Shown piece by piece: positions 8,192 to 18,531 of a DNA stretch of 64,000 nucleotides (position 1 is its first letter; each line of letters starts with the position of its first letter). Both the position numbers and the translations under genes were made by a program. The notes beneath the pieces were generated by a model. It was not told the origin of the DNA. It did no database searches and saw nothing but the letters and a program-made list of their open reading frames with translations. The DNA lies in contig SVLU01000001.1 in NCBI GenBank assembly GCA_015067795.1, positions 55,104 through 119,103 on the forward strand. Direction: 5' to 3'. Source of the DNA: Oscillospiraceae bacterium. Its GTDB lineage: Bacteria > Bacillota > Clostridia > Oscillospirales > Oscillospiraceae.

Positions 8192-10492
8192 ATGTCGGAA
8201 ACTAAAACCAATCTTGTAATTGTGGAATCGCCTGCAAAGGCCAAGACAATAGGCAAATATCTTGGAAGCAATTATAAGGTAACTGCGTCTATGGGACATC
8301 TTCGTGATCTCCCAAAGAGCACAATGGGCGTAGATCTTGAAAATGGGTTTATCCCACAGTACGTCCCGGTAAAGGGCAGAGAGGATACAATAAACGAGCT
8401 TAGAAAAGCTGCAAAGGCAAGTGAGAAAGTATTTCTCGCAACTGACCCGGACCGTGAGGGCGAAGCCATTTCATGGCATTTAAAAGAGCTTTTGGGCTTA
8501 GGCAGCGAAGCTTACAGAGTTACATTCAATGAAATTACAAAAAAGGTGGTTCAGGAGAGCATCCAAAATCCACGTGATATAGATCAGGATCTGGTTGATG
8601 CACAGCAGGCAAGACGTATTCTTGACAGAATTGTTGGCTATCAGCTCAGTCCGCTCCTTTGGAGAAAGATCAGAAGAGGTCTTTCTGCCGGTCGAGTACA
8701 GTCTGTTGCAACCAGAATAGTAAACGACAGGGAAAAAGAGATAAAAGCCTTTGTGCCGGAGGAATACTGGCTTCTTGAGGTTATCCTTTCATCTATGGAT
8801 GGCAGCGGCAGCTTTAAGGCAAAATTCCACGGTATAAATGGCAAAAAGGCTGAGATAAAAAATGAAGAACAGGTTTTACAGATAATTGATGCAATAAAGA
8901 ATAATCAGTTCTTTATAAAATCTGTAAAGCGTACAGATAAGACTCGAAATCCGTCTCCGCCATTTATCACATCAACTCTCCAGCAGGAGGCTTCACGCCG
9001 TCTTGGTATGACACCGAAGCGTACAATGAGTATCGCTCAGCGTCTTTATGAGGGTATTGACATCAAGGGCGAGGGAACAGTCGGTCTTATCACATACATG
9101 AGAACAGACTCTCTTCGTATAAGCGAGGATGCACTGGCAAGTGCAAAGGACTACATCCTTGACCGTTTCGGTGATAAGTATTATCCCGGTCAGCCACGCC
9201 GCTTTAAGACCAAAAGCGGTGCGCAGGATGCCCATGAAGCTATACGTCCATCCAACATATTCTTCACTCCTGAGAGCATAAAGAGTAGTTTAACATCTGA
9301 CCAGTATCGTCTGTACAGACTTATCTGGAGCAGATTTATCGCAAGCCAGATGTCTGCCGCTGTATATGACAGCATAGCGATCGAAGCTGAATCTGCAGGC
9401 TATTCCTTCAGAGCAAGTGAATCCGTTATCAAATTCCCGGGCTATACAGCCGTATATGAGGATAACAAGGACGATGAGAAGGAAGAAAAGACATCTCGTT
9501 TGCCTTCGTTAGAAGAAGGTCAGCAGGTTAAACTTGCTGATCTCAATAAGGAACAGAAGTTTACCCAGCCTCCTTCCAGATATACAGAAGCAACCCTCAT
9601 CAAGGAGATGGAGGATACAGGTATAGGTCGTCCAAGTACCTATGCTCCAACAATTTCCACCATCCTTGACAGGGAATATGTGGTAAAAGAGGGCAAGTAT
9701 ATAAGACCAACTCCTTTGGGCGAGGTCGTAACACAGCTCATGGAAGATCGCTTTACCGATATAGTTGACCTCAACTTCACAGCACGCATGGAAGCTGAGC
9801 TTGACAACGTTGAAAAGGGAAGTAAGGATTGGAAGGAAGTTTTAAAGGACTTCTATGGCCCGTTCAAGGCTAACCTTGACAACGCCGAAAAGGCACTTGA
9901 GGGTGAACGCATCAGAGTCCCTGCGGAAGTTTCGGAAGAGCTTTGCGACATTTGCGGCAGAAATATGGTAATTAAATCAGGACGTTTCGGCAGATTTCTT
10001 GCCTGTCCCGGCTATCCTGAATGTACATTTACAAAGCCCATCGTTATCGAAATGCCGGGTAAGTGTCCTAAATGCGGCAGCCGTATTCTGAAACGTACAT
10101 CCAAAAACGGTTATACCTATTACGCTTGCGAAAAGGGTCAGGCCTGCGGTTTTATGACATGGGATGTACCTGTTAACGATAACTGTCCTGAATGTGGTCA
10201 GACCATGTTCAAAAAATCAGGCAGAGGCTTTAAAAAGCCGTTCTGCATAAATGAAACCTGTCCCAACTTCTTACCTGAGGATAAGCGTGGTTACAGGAAG
10301 AAAAAGACCGGGGAAGCAGAGGGTGAAGCTGCACCTGCGGCAGAAGAAAAGGCAGAGAAAAAGACTGCTAAAAAGACAACCACAAAGAAAACTGCTGCAA
10401 AGAAAACCACAACAAAGAAATCAACAAAGAAAACAGAGGGAGCTAAAACCACCCGCAAGAAGAAAGCTACCCCATCGGAGGAAACCGAATGA
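8192..10492 (+). CDS. topA: DNA topoisomerase I
   Basis: 766 residues, type IA. It relaxes negative supercoils through a 5'-phosphotyrosine intermediate. The Toprim domain begins [18 protein letters not shown] and has the acidic [13 protein letters not shown] motif. The active tyrosine is Y302 in [12 protein letters not shown]. Zinc-finger repeats near the C-terminus carry Cys groups (CDICGR...CPGYPEC, CPKCG...C, CPECG...C). The last ~45 residues are a Lys/Thr/Ala-rich tail built of TTKK and TAKK repeats, likely for non-specific DNA binding. Its stop overlaps the trmFO start by four bases, so the two are translationally coupled. Confidence 0.97.
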   Translation: MSETKTNLVIVESPAKAKTIGKYLGSNYKVTASMGHLRDLPKSTMGVDLENGFIPQYVPVKGREDTINELRKAAKASEKVFLATDPDREGEAISWHLKELLGLGSEAYRVTFNEITKKVVQESIQNPRDIDQDLVDAQQARRILDRIVGYQLSPLLWRKIRRGLSAGRVQSVATRIVNDREKEIKAFVPEEYWLLEVILSSMDGSGSFKAKFHGINGKKAEIKNEEQVLQIIDAIKNNQFFIKSVKRTDKTRNPSPPFITSTLQQEASRRLGMTPKRTMSIAQRLYEGIDIKGEGTVGLITYMRTDSLRISEDALASAKDYILDRFGDKYYPGQPRRFKTKSGAQDAHEAIRPSNIFFTPESIKSSLTSDQYRLYRLIWSRFIASQMSAAVYDSIAIEAESAGYSFRASESVIKFPGYTAVYEDNKDDEKEEKTSRLPSLEEGQQVKLADLNKEQKFTQPPSRYTEATLIKEMEDTGIGRPSTYAPTISTILDREYVVKEGKYIRPTPLGEVVTQLMEDRFTDIVDLNFTARMEAELDNVEKGSKDWKEVLKDFYGPFKANLDNAEKALEGERIRVPAEVSEELCDICGRNMVIKSGRFGRFLACPGYPECTFTKPIVIEMPGKCPKCGSRILKRTSKNGYTYYACEKGQACGFMTWDVPVNDNCPECGQTMFKKSGRGFKKPFCINETCPNFLPEDKRGYRKKKTGEAEGEAAPAAEEKAEKKTAKKTTTKKTAAKKTTTKKSTKKTEGAKTTRKKKATPSEETE

Positions 10493-11793
10493 CCACAGTT
10501 AAAGTCATAGGCGCAGGTCTTGCCGGAAGCGAAGCTGCTTGGCAGCTTGCTAAACGTGGCATACCTGTTGAGCTTATTGAAATGAAGCCTAAAAAGCGTA
10601 CACCTGCCCATGTAAGCAATACATTTGCAGAGCTTGTATGCTCAAATTCCCTGCGAAGTGATGAGCTTGCAAATGCCGTAGGTCTTTTAAAGGAAGAAAT
10701 GCGTCGTTTAGACAGTATTGTCATGTGGTCTGCGGATAAAAACCGTCTGCCTGCAGGTGGTGCACTTGCTGTTGACAGAGAGCGTTTTGCTCAGGATATT
10801 ACAGACAAGCTCAAAAGCCATCCTCTTGTAACAGTTATCGAAGAGGAGATTACGGATATTCCCGATGGGAGAGTTATAATCGCAACAGGCCCTCTCACTT
10901 CCGATGCTCTTGCTCAAAAGCTTCGTGAGCTTAGTCCTGACGAAAAATGCCTGAACTTCTTTGATGCCGCCGCTCCAATCGTAACTTTAGATAGCATCGA
11001 CATGGAAAAGGCATACTTCGCATCAAGGTATAATAAGGGCACTCCCGATTATATCAACTGCCCCATGAGCGAAGAAGAATATAAAGCATTCCGCGATGAG
11101 CTGGTAAACGCTCAGGAAGCAGAGATTCACGGATTTGAGGACGGCAACGTCTTTGAAGGCTGTATGCCTATTGAAGTCATGGCCCGCCGCGGTGAGGATA
11201 CCATGCGTTTTGGCCCTCTCAAGCCGGTTGGCTTACCTGACCCAAGAACAGGCAAAGAGCCTTATGCGGTAGTTCAGCTGAGACGTGATAATTCTGAGGG
11301 TACAATTTATAATATTGTCGGTTTCCAGACTCATCTGAAATTCCCTGAACAGAAGCGAGTATTTTCAATGATACCCGGTTTGGAGAATGCGGAATTTGTA
11401 CGCTACGGCGTAATGCACAGAAACACATATCTCAATTCTCCCATGATGCTTGACAGATACTATCGCCTTAAGGCTGATCCGAGAGTCAGCTTTGCAGGTC
11501 AGATGACAGGTGTTGAAGGTTATGTTGAATCTGCCGCATCGGGACTTCTTGTGGGTATTGAAACGGCACTTGAACTTTTGGGAAAACCGGCGGCAGATTT
11601 CCCTGTTGAAACAGCCATCGGTGCTTTGGCACAGTACATCTCCAATGAGTCAGTAGTGAATTTCCAGCCTATGAATATCAATTTTGGTATTGTTGCAGCT
11701 CTGGGTTACAAGGTAAAGGGCAAGCGAAATAAGAATATGGAAATATCCAAGCGTGCTCTGGAAATAATAGATAAGATGGGAAGTCGGATATGA
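10489..11793 (+). CDS. trmFO: Methylenetetrahydrofolate-tRNA-(uracil-5-)-methyltransferase TrmFO
   Basis: 434 residues, standard for TrmFO. It makes 5-methyluridine at position 54 of tRNA using methylenetetrahydrofolate and FAD, the Gram-positive alternative to TrmA. The N-terminal FAD motif [11 protein letters not shown] (8-18) is followed by the family blocks [42 protein letters not shown] and [19 protein letters not shown]. It overlaps topA by ATGA and plsX by ATGA, so topA-trmFO-plsX form one tightly packed operon. Confidence 0.97.
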   Translation: MTTVKVIGAGLAGSEAAWQLAKRGIPVELIEMKPKKRTPAHVSNTFAELVCSNSLRSDELANAVGLLKEEMRRLDSIVMWSADKNRLPAGGALAVDRERFAQDITDKLKSHPLVTVIEEEITDIPDGRVIIATGPLTSDALAQKLRELSPDEKCLNFFDAAAPIVTLDSIDMEKAYFASRYNKGTPDYINCPMSEEEYKAFRDELVNAQEAEIHGFEDGNVFEGCMPIEVMARRGEDTMRFGPLKPVGLPDPRTGKEPYAVVQLRRDNSEGTIYNIVGFQTHLKFPEQKRVFSMIPGLENAEFVRYGVMHRNTYLNSPMMLDRYYRLKADPRVSFAGQMTGVEGYVESAASGLLVGIETALELLGKPAADFPVETAIGALAQYISNESVVNFQPMNINFGIVAALGYKVKGKRNKNMEISKRALEIIDKMGSRI

Positions 11794-12824
11794 AGATTAT
11801 AATTGACGCAATGGGCGGTGACAACGCACCTCTTGAAATCGTTAAGGGTGCAGTCCTTGCGAAAGAAAAGTATGATGCTGATATAGTTCTCACAGGTCGT
11901 GAGGAAGAAATTCTCAAGGCCCTTAAAAGCATGGGCGAGGCATCCTTGCCTGCCGGAATTGAGATAGTAAACTGCGAAGAGGTTATCACAATGGAGGATG
12001 ACCCTGCAACAGCACCAAGAAGAAAGCGTAATTCATCCATGACCGTAGGTCTCACCATGCTCCGCAAGGGCGAAGCCGATGCAATGGTCTCAGCGGGCAG
12101 TACAGGTGCACTTTTAACAGGTGCAACTCTGTTTACAAAGCGGATTAACGGTATAAGGAGAGCGGCTCTCGCTCCATTTGTCCCATGCAAGGGCGGCAAT
12201 GTTCTTATTATCGACTGCGGTGCAAATGTTGAATGTACTCCTGAGTATCTTCTCCAGTTTGCTTTTATGGGTTCGTTCTATGTTAAGAGTATGCTGAACA
12301 TAGAAGCTCCAAGAGTCGGTCTTATTAATAACGGTGCTGAAGAATGTAAGGGCACTGAGCTTCAGAAGGAGACCTATAAGCTTCTTGCAAAGGCTCATGC
12401 AGAGGGCAGAGTAAATTTTGTGGGCAATGTGGAAGCACGTGATGTTCCTCTTGGCGCCTGCGATGTAGCTGTATGCGATGGCTTTACCGGTAATATCATT
12501 ATTAAGGGCTTTGAAGGTATTGCAAAGTTCATGTTTGGTGAAATCAAGCAGGTTCTTAAGAAGAATGTTAAGACCATGATCGGTGCGGCTCTTGTAAAGA
12601 ACGACCTTATGTCCCTTAAGAAGCTTATGGACTCCGACGAGGTTGGCGGCACAATTCTTCTCGGCATCTCCAAACCTGTTATCAAGGCTCACGGTTCCTC
12701 TGATGCTAAAGCCGTCTGCAATGCGGTCAGACAGGCAATAAGCATTGTCAATGCCGATATAGTTTCACAGATCAACGATAACATTGATTATATGCGTATT
12801 GAAAGCACAGAAGCGGAGGCATAG
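11790..12824 (+). CDS. plsX: Phosphate acyltransferase PlsX
   Basis: 344 residues. PlsX converts acyl-ACP and phosphate to acyl-phosphate, the donor for PlsY in phospholipid synthesis. It opens [19 protein letters not shown] and contains [25 protein letters not shown] and [13 protein letters not shown], all typical. The usual Firmicutes fapR-plsX-fabD-fabG-acpP order is not kept here: plsX is followed directly by the carrier protein and rnc, and fab genes are absent. Confidence 0.96.
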   Translation: MKIIIDAMGGDNAPLEIVKGAVLAKEKYDADIVLTGREEEILKALKSMGEASLPAGIEIVNCEEVITMEDDPATAPRRKRNSSMTVGLTMLRKGEADAMVSAGSTGALLTGATLFTKRINGIRRAALAPFVPCKGGNVLIIDCGANVECTPEYLLQFAFMGSFYVKSMLNIEAPRVGLINNGAEECKGTELQKETYKLLAKAHAEGRVNFVGNVEARDVPLGACDVAVCDGFTGNIIIKGFEGIAKFMFGEIKQVLKKNVKTMIGAALVKNDLMSLKKLMDSDEVGGTILLGISKPVIKAHGSSDAKAVCNAVRQAISIVNADIVSQINDNIDYMRIESTEAEA

Positions 12825-12825
12825 T

Positions 12826-13047
12826 ATGGATTTTGAAAACTTGCAGGGCATTTTAGCTGAAATGTTCTCTGTTGAAGAAGACGAGATCACCATGGAGACG
12901 GATTTTTATGCCGACTTATACGCAGACTCTCTTGATATGCTTGAGGTATGGTATGTATTAGAGGAAGAATATGACCTTAACGATATAGATAGGGCGAAGA
13001 TTAGCGATTTCCGTACCGTGGGTCAGATAGTGGACTACATTAGATAG
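12826..13047 (+). CDS. acpP: Acyl carrier protein
   Basis: 73 residues, an acidic four-helix carrier. The phosphopantetheine attachment serine is S35 in ADSLDMLE. ATG 12826 is preceded by GGAGG (12815-12819) that sits within the end of plsX; longer in-frame starts would overlap plsX heavily. The position between plsX and rnc is classical for the fatty-acid ACP. The sequence is slightly divergent from canonical AcpP (DSLDM instead of DSLDTVE), so a specialised carrier is possible. Confidence 0.88.
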   Translation: MDFENLQGILAEMFSVEEDEITMETDFYADLYADSLDMLEVWYVLEEEYDLNDIDRAKISDFRTVGQIVDYIR

Positions 13048-13051
13048 CATC

Positions 13052-13097
13052 ATATCCGTCTCTGATGATCGGATTACGGAGACGGATATTTATTTTT
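13052..13097 (+). promoter_or_regulatory. Terminator-like hairpin between acpP and rnc
   Basis: Stem ATATCCGTCTC (13052-13062) / GAGACGGATAT (13079-13089), a 16-base loop, followed by TTATTTTT. It ends just before the GGAGG of rnc (13100-13104). It may reduce read-through into rnc, or be a double-stranded target for RNase III autoregulation as described for rnc leaders elsewhere. Confidence 0.75.
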
Positions 13098-13108
13098 ATG
13101 GAGGACTT

Positions 13109-13780
13109 ATGAACGAGCTTGAAAAGAAGCTGAATTACAGCTTTAAGGATATTGGACTTTTGAATACAGCACTTTCTCATTCTTCTTACGCAAACGAGAA
13201 TAAGAAGCTGGGAGAAGTGTGCAATGAACGCCTTGAATTCCTGGGTGATTCAATTTTAGGCGTTGTAACAGCTGATTATCTTTATAAAAATTTCCCTGAT
13301 ATGCCGGAGGGACAGATGACAAAGACTCGTTCTGAGCTTGTATGCGAACCAAGCCTTCACGGTGTTGCCCAGGAACTGAATCTTGGCAAATACCTTCGTC
13401 TTGGCAAGGGCGAGGAGATGGGCGGCGGTCGAACAAGACCGTCAATTATGGCTGATGCCGTTGAAGCTATTTTAGCGGCAGTATATCTGGACGGTGGTAT
13501 TGAAGAAGCCGCAAAGATAATTAAGAGATTTATTCTTGTAAATGTGGAGTCGGGCGTTAAGAACCATGACTATAAGACAACTCTGCAGGAGTTTGTGCAG
13601 AAGAAAAACGATCAGGTTTTGAAATACGAAATGGTTGATGCAACAGGTCCTGACCATGCAAAAACCTTTGTATTCCGTGTTCTGTTAAACGGTGAGGAAA
13701 TCGGCGAGGGTGTTGGCAGAACGAAAAAGGAAGCTGAACAGAATGCCGCAAGACAGGCTCTGAAGGAGCTTTCAAAATGA
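13109..13780 (+). CDS. rnc: Ribonuclease III
   Basis: 223 residues. It cleaves double-stranded RNA, including rRNA precursors. The RNase III signature NERLEFLGDSILG (39-51) and the second acidic site ADAVEAILAAVYLDGG are intact. A C-terminal double-stranded RNA-binding domain covers ~155-222, ending GRTKKEAEQNAARQALKEL. GGAGG lies four bases before the ATG. The stop overlaps the following radical SAM gene by four bases. The hairpin upstream is a candidate self-cleavage site. Confidence 0.96.
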   Translation: MNELEKKLNYSFKDIGLLNTALSHSSYANENKKLGEVCNERLEFLGDSILGVVTADYLYKNFPDMPEGQMTKTRSELVCEPSLHGVAQELNLGKYLRLGKGEEMGGGRTRPSIMADAVEAILAAVYLDGGIEEAAKIIKRFILVNVESGVKNHDYKTTLQEFVQKKNDQVLKYEMVDATGPDHAKTFVFRVLLNGEEIGEGVGRTKKEAEQNAARQALKELSK

Positions 13781-14802
13781 GTCCCAAGAGGAGTATAATT
13801 CCTGTATTCGTACCACATTTGGGTTGTCCCAATGATTGTGTTTTCTGCAATCAGCGGCGTATCTCAGGTACACTCACTCCTGCAACAAAGGAAACGGTAA
13901 TACAGGCTGTGGAGGATGCTGAGAGATTAAACCTCACATCAAATGAGCTTGAGCTTGCCTTTTACGGCGGGAGCTTTACCGCAATTCCCGGTGAAGAGCA
14001 GGAGGAACTCCTTAGTGCGGCGTATGAATTTATAAAAAAGGGCAGACTTAACAGTATTCGCCTTTCAACAAGACCTGACTGCATTGACACGGAGACTGTT
14101 GAAAGATTGAAGCACTTTGGAGTCAGCACCGTTGAATTAGGTGTCCAGTCCATGTGTCCTGATGTGCTGTCAGCATCAAACAGAGGACACACAGCAGAGG
14201 ATGCTGTAAAAGCCGCGGAGCTTATTAAAAACACGGGATTTACCTTGATTTTACAGATGATGACCGGACTTCCTCTTGATACCAGGGAGAAGTCGGTTTT
14301 TACTGCACGTGAGTTGAGTAAGCTTAAGCCTGACGGAGTACGGATCTATCCCACCGTTATCATTAAGGATACTGCACTTTTTGATATGTGGTGTGATGGT
14401 ATGTATCAGGAACACACGGTGGAGGAAGCCGCAGACTGGTGTTCCGAAATAATGGATGTATTTGAAAGTGAGAACATTCCTGTAATCAGATTGGGTTTAA
14501 ATCCAACCGATGAGCTCTCAGGCGGAGCCGCAGCAGGCGGAGCGTATCATCCGGCATTCGGTGAGCTTGTTGCGGGAAAGAGATACTTAAAAAAAGCCGA
14601 TAAGCTTTTGGATGGAAAAGATTGTGTTCAGATAACATTCGGCGTGGCAAGGGGTGAAATATCAAAGGCCGTGGGGCAAAAGCGGTGCAATATTTTGCTC
14701 TTAACTGAAAAATACGGTCTGAAAAAGGTTTTGGTAAAGGAAACTGACATAAAAAAAGGCGAAATTGTCATTTTATCATTGTCAAATGACTATAGAAAGT
14801 GA
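13777..14802 (+). CDS. Elp3-like radical SAM protein
   Basis: 341 residues. The radical SAM cluster motif is CPNDCVFC, with C17, C21 and C24 binding a 4Fe-4S cluster that cleaves S-adenosylmethionine. Further motifs are LAFYGGSFTAIP, STRPDCID and VELGVQSM, as in the Elp3/MiaB-like superfamily. It has no TRAM or acetyltransferase domain, so it resembles the short Elp3-type proteins commonly found between rnc and smc in Clostridia (family knowledge). The exact substrate, perhaps tRNA, is not determined. The start overlaps rnc by ATGA. Confidence 0.85.
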   Translation: MSPKRSIIPVFVPHLGCPNDCVFCNQRRISGTLTPATKETVIQAVEDAERLNLTSNELELAFYGGSFTAIPGEEQEELLSAAYEFIKKGRLNSIRLSTRPDCIDTETVERLKHFGVSTVELGVQSMCPDVLSASNRGHTAEDAVKAAELIKNTGFTLILQMMTGLPLDTREKSVFTARELSKLKPDGVRIYPTVIIKDTALFDMWCDGMYQEHTVEEAADWCSEIMDVFESENIPVIRLGLNPTDELSGGAAAGGAYHPAFGELVAGKRYLKKADKLLDGKDCVQITFGVARGEISKAVGQKRCNILLLTEKYGLKKVLVKETDIKKGEIVILSLSNDYRK

Positions 14803-14835
14803 TATACTAAGTTGATTGACTTGTTATTATAAATA

Positions 14836-14914
14836 TGTCATTCCGAGGAGCGTAGCGACGTGGGAATTTTATGTAAAAGATTGCCGCGAGCCGCAGCCGG
14901 CTCTCGCAATGACA
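14836..14914. repeat. Palindromic intergenic repeat, family A, copy 2 (MITE-like)
   Basis: A 79-bp unit, the inverse of the copy at 6844-6923: it starts TGTCATTCCGAGGAGCGTAG and ends GGCTCTCGCAATGACA. It lies between the radical SAM gene and smc. TA flanks both ends, which would fit a TA target, but this is not conclusive. Confidence 0.85.
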
Positions 14915-14948
14915 TATCTTTTGACTATACAGAAAGAGTGGTTTAGAT

Positions 14949-17900
14949 TTGTATTTAAAGGCATTGGAGATACAGGGCTTCAAATCCTTCCCGGAAAAAA
15001 AGCGGCTGGTGTTTGATAAGAACGTCACCGCCATAGTTGGTCCAAACGGAAGCGGTAAGTCCAACATTTCCGACGCTGTCCGATGGGTAATGGGCGAGCA
15101 GTCCACCAAGGCACTTCGTGGCGGTAAGATGGAGGACGTTATCTTCGGTGGTACTGAAAAACGCCGACAGGTTGGCTATGCTCAGGTTTCACTTATTCTG
15201 GACAATTCCGACAGGATATTTGATATGGATAACGCTGAGGTTATGGTCACAAGGCGTTATTATCGCTCCGGCGAAAGCGAATATTATATCAATCAGCAGC
15301 AGGTGCGTCTAAAAGACGTAAACGAGCTGTTTATGGATACAGGTCTTGGTCGTGAAGGTTACAGCGTTATCGGTCAGGGCAGGATAGATGAAATTCTGTC
15401 CGTTAAGAGTACAGAAAGACGTGAAATATTCGAGGAAGCGGCAGGTATATCCCGCTTCCGTCACCGCAAGGAGGAGGCCTCCAGAAAGCTGGAAAGAGCC
15501 GAGGAAAGCCTTGTAAGAATTAACGATAAAATCAGCGAGCTTGAATATCAGGTTGAACCGTTAAGAAAACAGTCCGAAACTGCAAAGAAATACCTGATGC
15601 TTCGTGACAGTCTTCGTGGTCTGGAGATTTCTCTCTGGATGGACAGCCTTGATGCCATAAACGCAAAGCAGGAAAAGTTAGCTGCTGACATTCAGTCGGG
15701 CAGGGATGATTTGCAGAGGGCACAGCTTGCTCTTGACACCGCATATTCCGACATGGAAAAGTGCAGTCAGAAGCTTCGTGATAAGGACGTAAAGGCTGAG
15801 GAAATACGACACAGCATTTCCATCCTTGAAAATGAAGCCGCCGAGGGTGAGAGTGCAGCTGCGGTTCTCAACGCAAATCTCAGTAATAATCTGGACAGCA
15901 TCGACAGAATAAACGAAGAGCTTGTGGAGCATGACAGTCAGGATTCAGGCATCACAGCTCAGATTTCTCAGCGTAAGGAAAGGCTTCTTGAGGTTGACAG
16001 GGATATTTCCGCTCTTGAAGCTGATTTTGCTGAGATCGAAAAGGAAAACAGCAGGCTCATTCAGGTTTGGGACAAGGCCGCAGTTGAGCTTGAAAAGATA
16101 ATGGAAGAAAGCCGCCGCATCACAGATGAAACGGTGGAAAAGAAAGAGAGTATTTCATCCCTTGCCGCATCTCTGCAGGAGATGGAGGACAGGGATACAA
16201 GCCTTGGCGGTGAAATCAGCCTTGCTGATGAAAGACTCAGAGAAGCTGAAAAGGATGGTGCAGACTGCAGAAAAGACCTTGATAAGGCTATGCAGGCTGT
16301 AACAGCGGCAAAGAATATAATCACAGGCTATGAAATGAGAGTTTCTGCCCGTACTCAGAAGGCAAATGCCGCAGCCGATAAAAAGATGAAGCTCACTATG
16401 GAGCAGAACACCCTTAAATCCAGAATTAAGCTTCTCACCGAGATGGAAAAGGAATTCCAGGGCTATTCAAGAGCGGTAAAGATGGTCATGCAGGAAGCGG
16501 GCAGAGGAAGCCTTCGCGGTATCTGCGGTCCTGTTGCTGACCTTATCAAGACCGATGATAAATACACAGTTGCCATTGAAACAGCTTTAGGCTCAGGTAT
16601 GCAGAATATTGTGGTACGCACAGAAGCTGACGGCAAGGCGGCAATCAATCTCCTTAAGCGTCGCGACGGCGGCAGGGCAACTTTCCTGCCTCTCACCTCT
16701 GTTAAGGGCAGAAAACTTGAGGAATATGGTCTTGAAAACGAGGATGGCTATGAGGGTAATGCCCTTGAATTGCTGTCATATTCCAAGGAATATGAAGCAG
16801 CGTTTGCAAGTCTCCTTGGCAGAACTGTGGTTGCCATCGACCTTGACGCTGCCATCAGAATTTCCAGGAAATACGCCCACAGGTTCAAAATCGTGACCCT
16901 TGACGGGCAGGTAATAAACGCAGGCGGTTCAATGACCGGTGGTTCAACGGGAACCCGTTCCGGCATTCTCTCAAGAGCTAACGAGCTTGAAAAGCTCCAT
17001 AGCCGTGAGGGAGAAATGGACAGAATGGCGGCGGAGGCTGAAAGCCGATATGAAGCTGCCGTTAGAGAAAAAACTGCGTCTGAATACGAACTTGGTGTTG
17101 CTCAGGACGACCTTCGCGAAAAGGAGGACAACCTCTTAAGACTTCAAAGCAAAGCACAGCATTTTGATGTACTTATCGCAACTCTCAGAGAGAGCCGCCA
17201 GGGTCTTATTGCTGAGCGTGACAGCCTCCGTCAGCGTATTGAAGCTGCGGAAGCTGATATTGCACAGACGAGAAAAGAGCTTGAAGCTCTCAACATAAAG
17301 AGCGGGGAAGTTGACAGTAAGGCAGAGCAGGAGTCCAGAGGACGTGAAGAGCTTATGGCAGAGCGTCAGGCTCTGGCTCTCAGGGAAGCCGACATAAAGG
17401 CGAAGAAAGCATCTCTCGAAGCTGAAAGTGCTGCAGTAAAGGCCGCGATGGAAGAACTGGAAGCTCTCAGGACCGAGCTTTCCGGCGGTCGTGAAAGACA
17501 GGAAAAGCTCCTTGCCTCCCTTATCGAAGATAACGAAAGGCTTAAGCACGAGATTTCGGATAAGGAACAGCTTGTTGCGGGCCTCAGAGCAAAAATCAAG
17601 GAAAATCGTGATAAGATAGCAAAGATCGCAAACGAGAAGATGGAGCTTGAGGCAATGCGTACCCGCCTTGACCGTGACACTCAGGACAGAAACAGAGCTG
17701 TTATCGACTGTGAGCGTGAATGTGCAAGACTTGACCAGGCGAAGCTTTCCGTTGAGCTTGAGGAAAAGCAGATCATCGACAAGCTTTGGGATAATTATGA
17801 GCTGACAAGGTCTGCGGCGATGACCGTAAGACAGCCGCTTGATAATGTAAACGAAGCCTCTCAGCGAGTAACTGAGCTGAGAAGAGAAATTTCAAGATTG

Positions 17901-18512
17901 GGCAATCCAAACATCGGTGCTATCGAGGAGTATGAAAGGGTTTACACCCGATATACATACCTCACCGAACAGCGGGACGATATTCAGAAGTCCAAGGATG
18001 AGCTTCTTGAGATCATCGACGATATCACAGGTCAGATGAAAGAGGTATTTGCAGAACGATTTGTTCAGATCAAGTTAGCATTTAAGGATACATTCCGTGA
18101 GCTGTTTGAGGGCGGCAGTGCGACTCTTGAGCTTGAAGACCCGGATGATATTCTCAACTGCGGTATTGAGATCAAGGTTCAGCCACCAGGCAAAACTCTG
18201 AAAATCATCAGCCTTCTTTCCGGCGGTGAAAAGGCATTCGTTGCCATTGCGTTGTATTTTGCAATTCTGAAGGTACGTCCAACTCCGTTTGTTGTTATGG
18301 ACGAAATCGAAGCTGCACTTGATGATGCCAACGTAACAAAATTCGCAAGGTATCTCCGCAGCTTCACAGACAAGACTCAGTTCCTTGTGATAACCCACAG
18401 ACGAGGTACAATGGAAGAGGCTGACGTTCTGTACGGTGTAACCATGCAGGAGCAGGGTGTATCTCAGGTGCTGATGATTGACCTTGAAGAAGCGGAAAAG
18501 ACTATACACTAA
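14949..18512 (+). CDS. smc: Chromosome segregation protein SMC
   Basis: 1187 residues, full length. SMC dimers with ScpA/ScpB compact and separate chromosomes. Walker A GPNGSGKSN is at 31-39. Two long coiled coils (~170-500 and ~670-1010) flank a hinge (~510-660) with GGSMTGGSTGTRSG at its end. The signature LLSGGEKAFVAIAL (~1088) and Walker B VVMDEIEAALDD (~1115) lie in the C-terminal head. The start is TTG at 14949, which gives the canonical opening MYLKALEIQGFKSF. ftsY follows 19 bases after the stop, a conserved neighbourhood. Confidence 0.97.
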   Translation: MYLKALEIQGFKSFPEKKRLVFDKNVTAIVGPNGSGKSNISDAVRWVMGEQSTKALRGGKMEDVIFGGTEKRRQVGYAQVSLILDNSDRIFDMDNAEVMVTRRYYRSGESEYYINQQQVRLKDVNELFMDTGLGREGYSVIGQGRIDEILSVKSTERREIFEEAAGISRFRHRKEEASRKLERAEESLVRINDKISELEYQVEPLRKQSETAKKYLMLRDSLRGLEISLWMDSLDAINAKQEKLAADIQSGRDDLQRAQLALDTAYSDMEKCSQKLRDKDVKAEEIRHSISILENEAAEGESAAAVLNANLSNNLDSIDRINEELVEHDSQDSGITAQISQRKERLLEVDRDISALEADFAEIEKENSRLIQVWDKAAVELEKIMEESRRITDETVEKKESISSLAASLQEMEDRDTSLGGEISLADERLREAEKDGADCRKDLDKAMQAVTAAKNIITGYEMRVSARTQKANAAADKKMKLTMEQNTLKSRIKLLTEMEKEFQGYSRAVKMVMQEAGRGSLRGICGPVADLIKTDDKYTVAIETALGSGMQNIVVRTEADGKAAINLLKRRDGGRATFLPLTSVKGRKLEEYGLENEDGYEGNALELLSYSKEYEAAFASLLGRTVVAIDLDAAIRISRKYAHRFKIVTLDGQVINAGGSMTGGSTGTRSGILSRANELEKLHSREGEMDRMAAEAESRYEAAVREKTASEYELGVAQDDLREKEDNLLRLQSKAQHFDVLIATLRESRQGLIAERDSLRQRIEAAEADIAQTRKELEALNIKSGEVDSKAEQESRGREELMAERQALALREADIKAKKASLEAESAAVKAAMEELEALRTELSGGRERQEKLLASLIEDNERLKHEISDKEQLVAGLRAKIKENRDKIAKIANEKMELEAMRTRLDRDTQDRNRAVIDCERECARLDQAKLSVELEEKQIIDKLWDNYELTRSAAMTVRQPLDNVNEASQRVTELRREISRLGNPNIGAIEEYERVYTRYTYLTEQRDDIQKSKDELLEIIDDITGQMKEVFAERFVQIKLAFKDTFRELFEGGSATLELEDPDDILNCGIEIKVQPPGKTLKIISLLSGGEKAFVAIALYFAILKVRPTPFVVMDEIEAALDDANVTKFARYLRSFTDKTQFLVITHRRGTMEEADVLYGVTMQEQGVSQVLMIDLEEAEKTIH

Positions 18513-18531
18513 TTGAAGGGAAAATTATACA

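Noticed and set aside
10291..10611. Minus-strand frame rich in Val/Phe opposite the topA tail
   Set aside because: It is the complement of the Lys/Thr-rich TopA tail; the hydrophobic run is an artefact of AAG/ACA codons.
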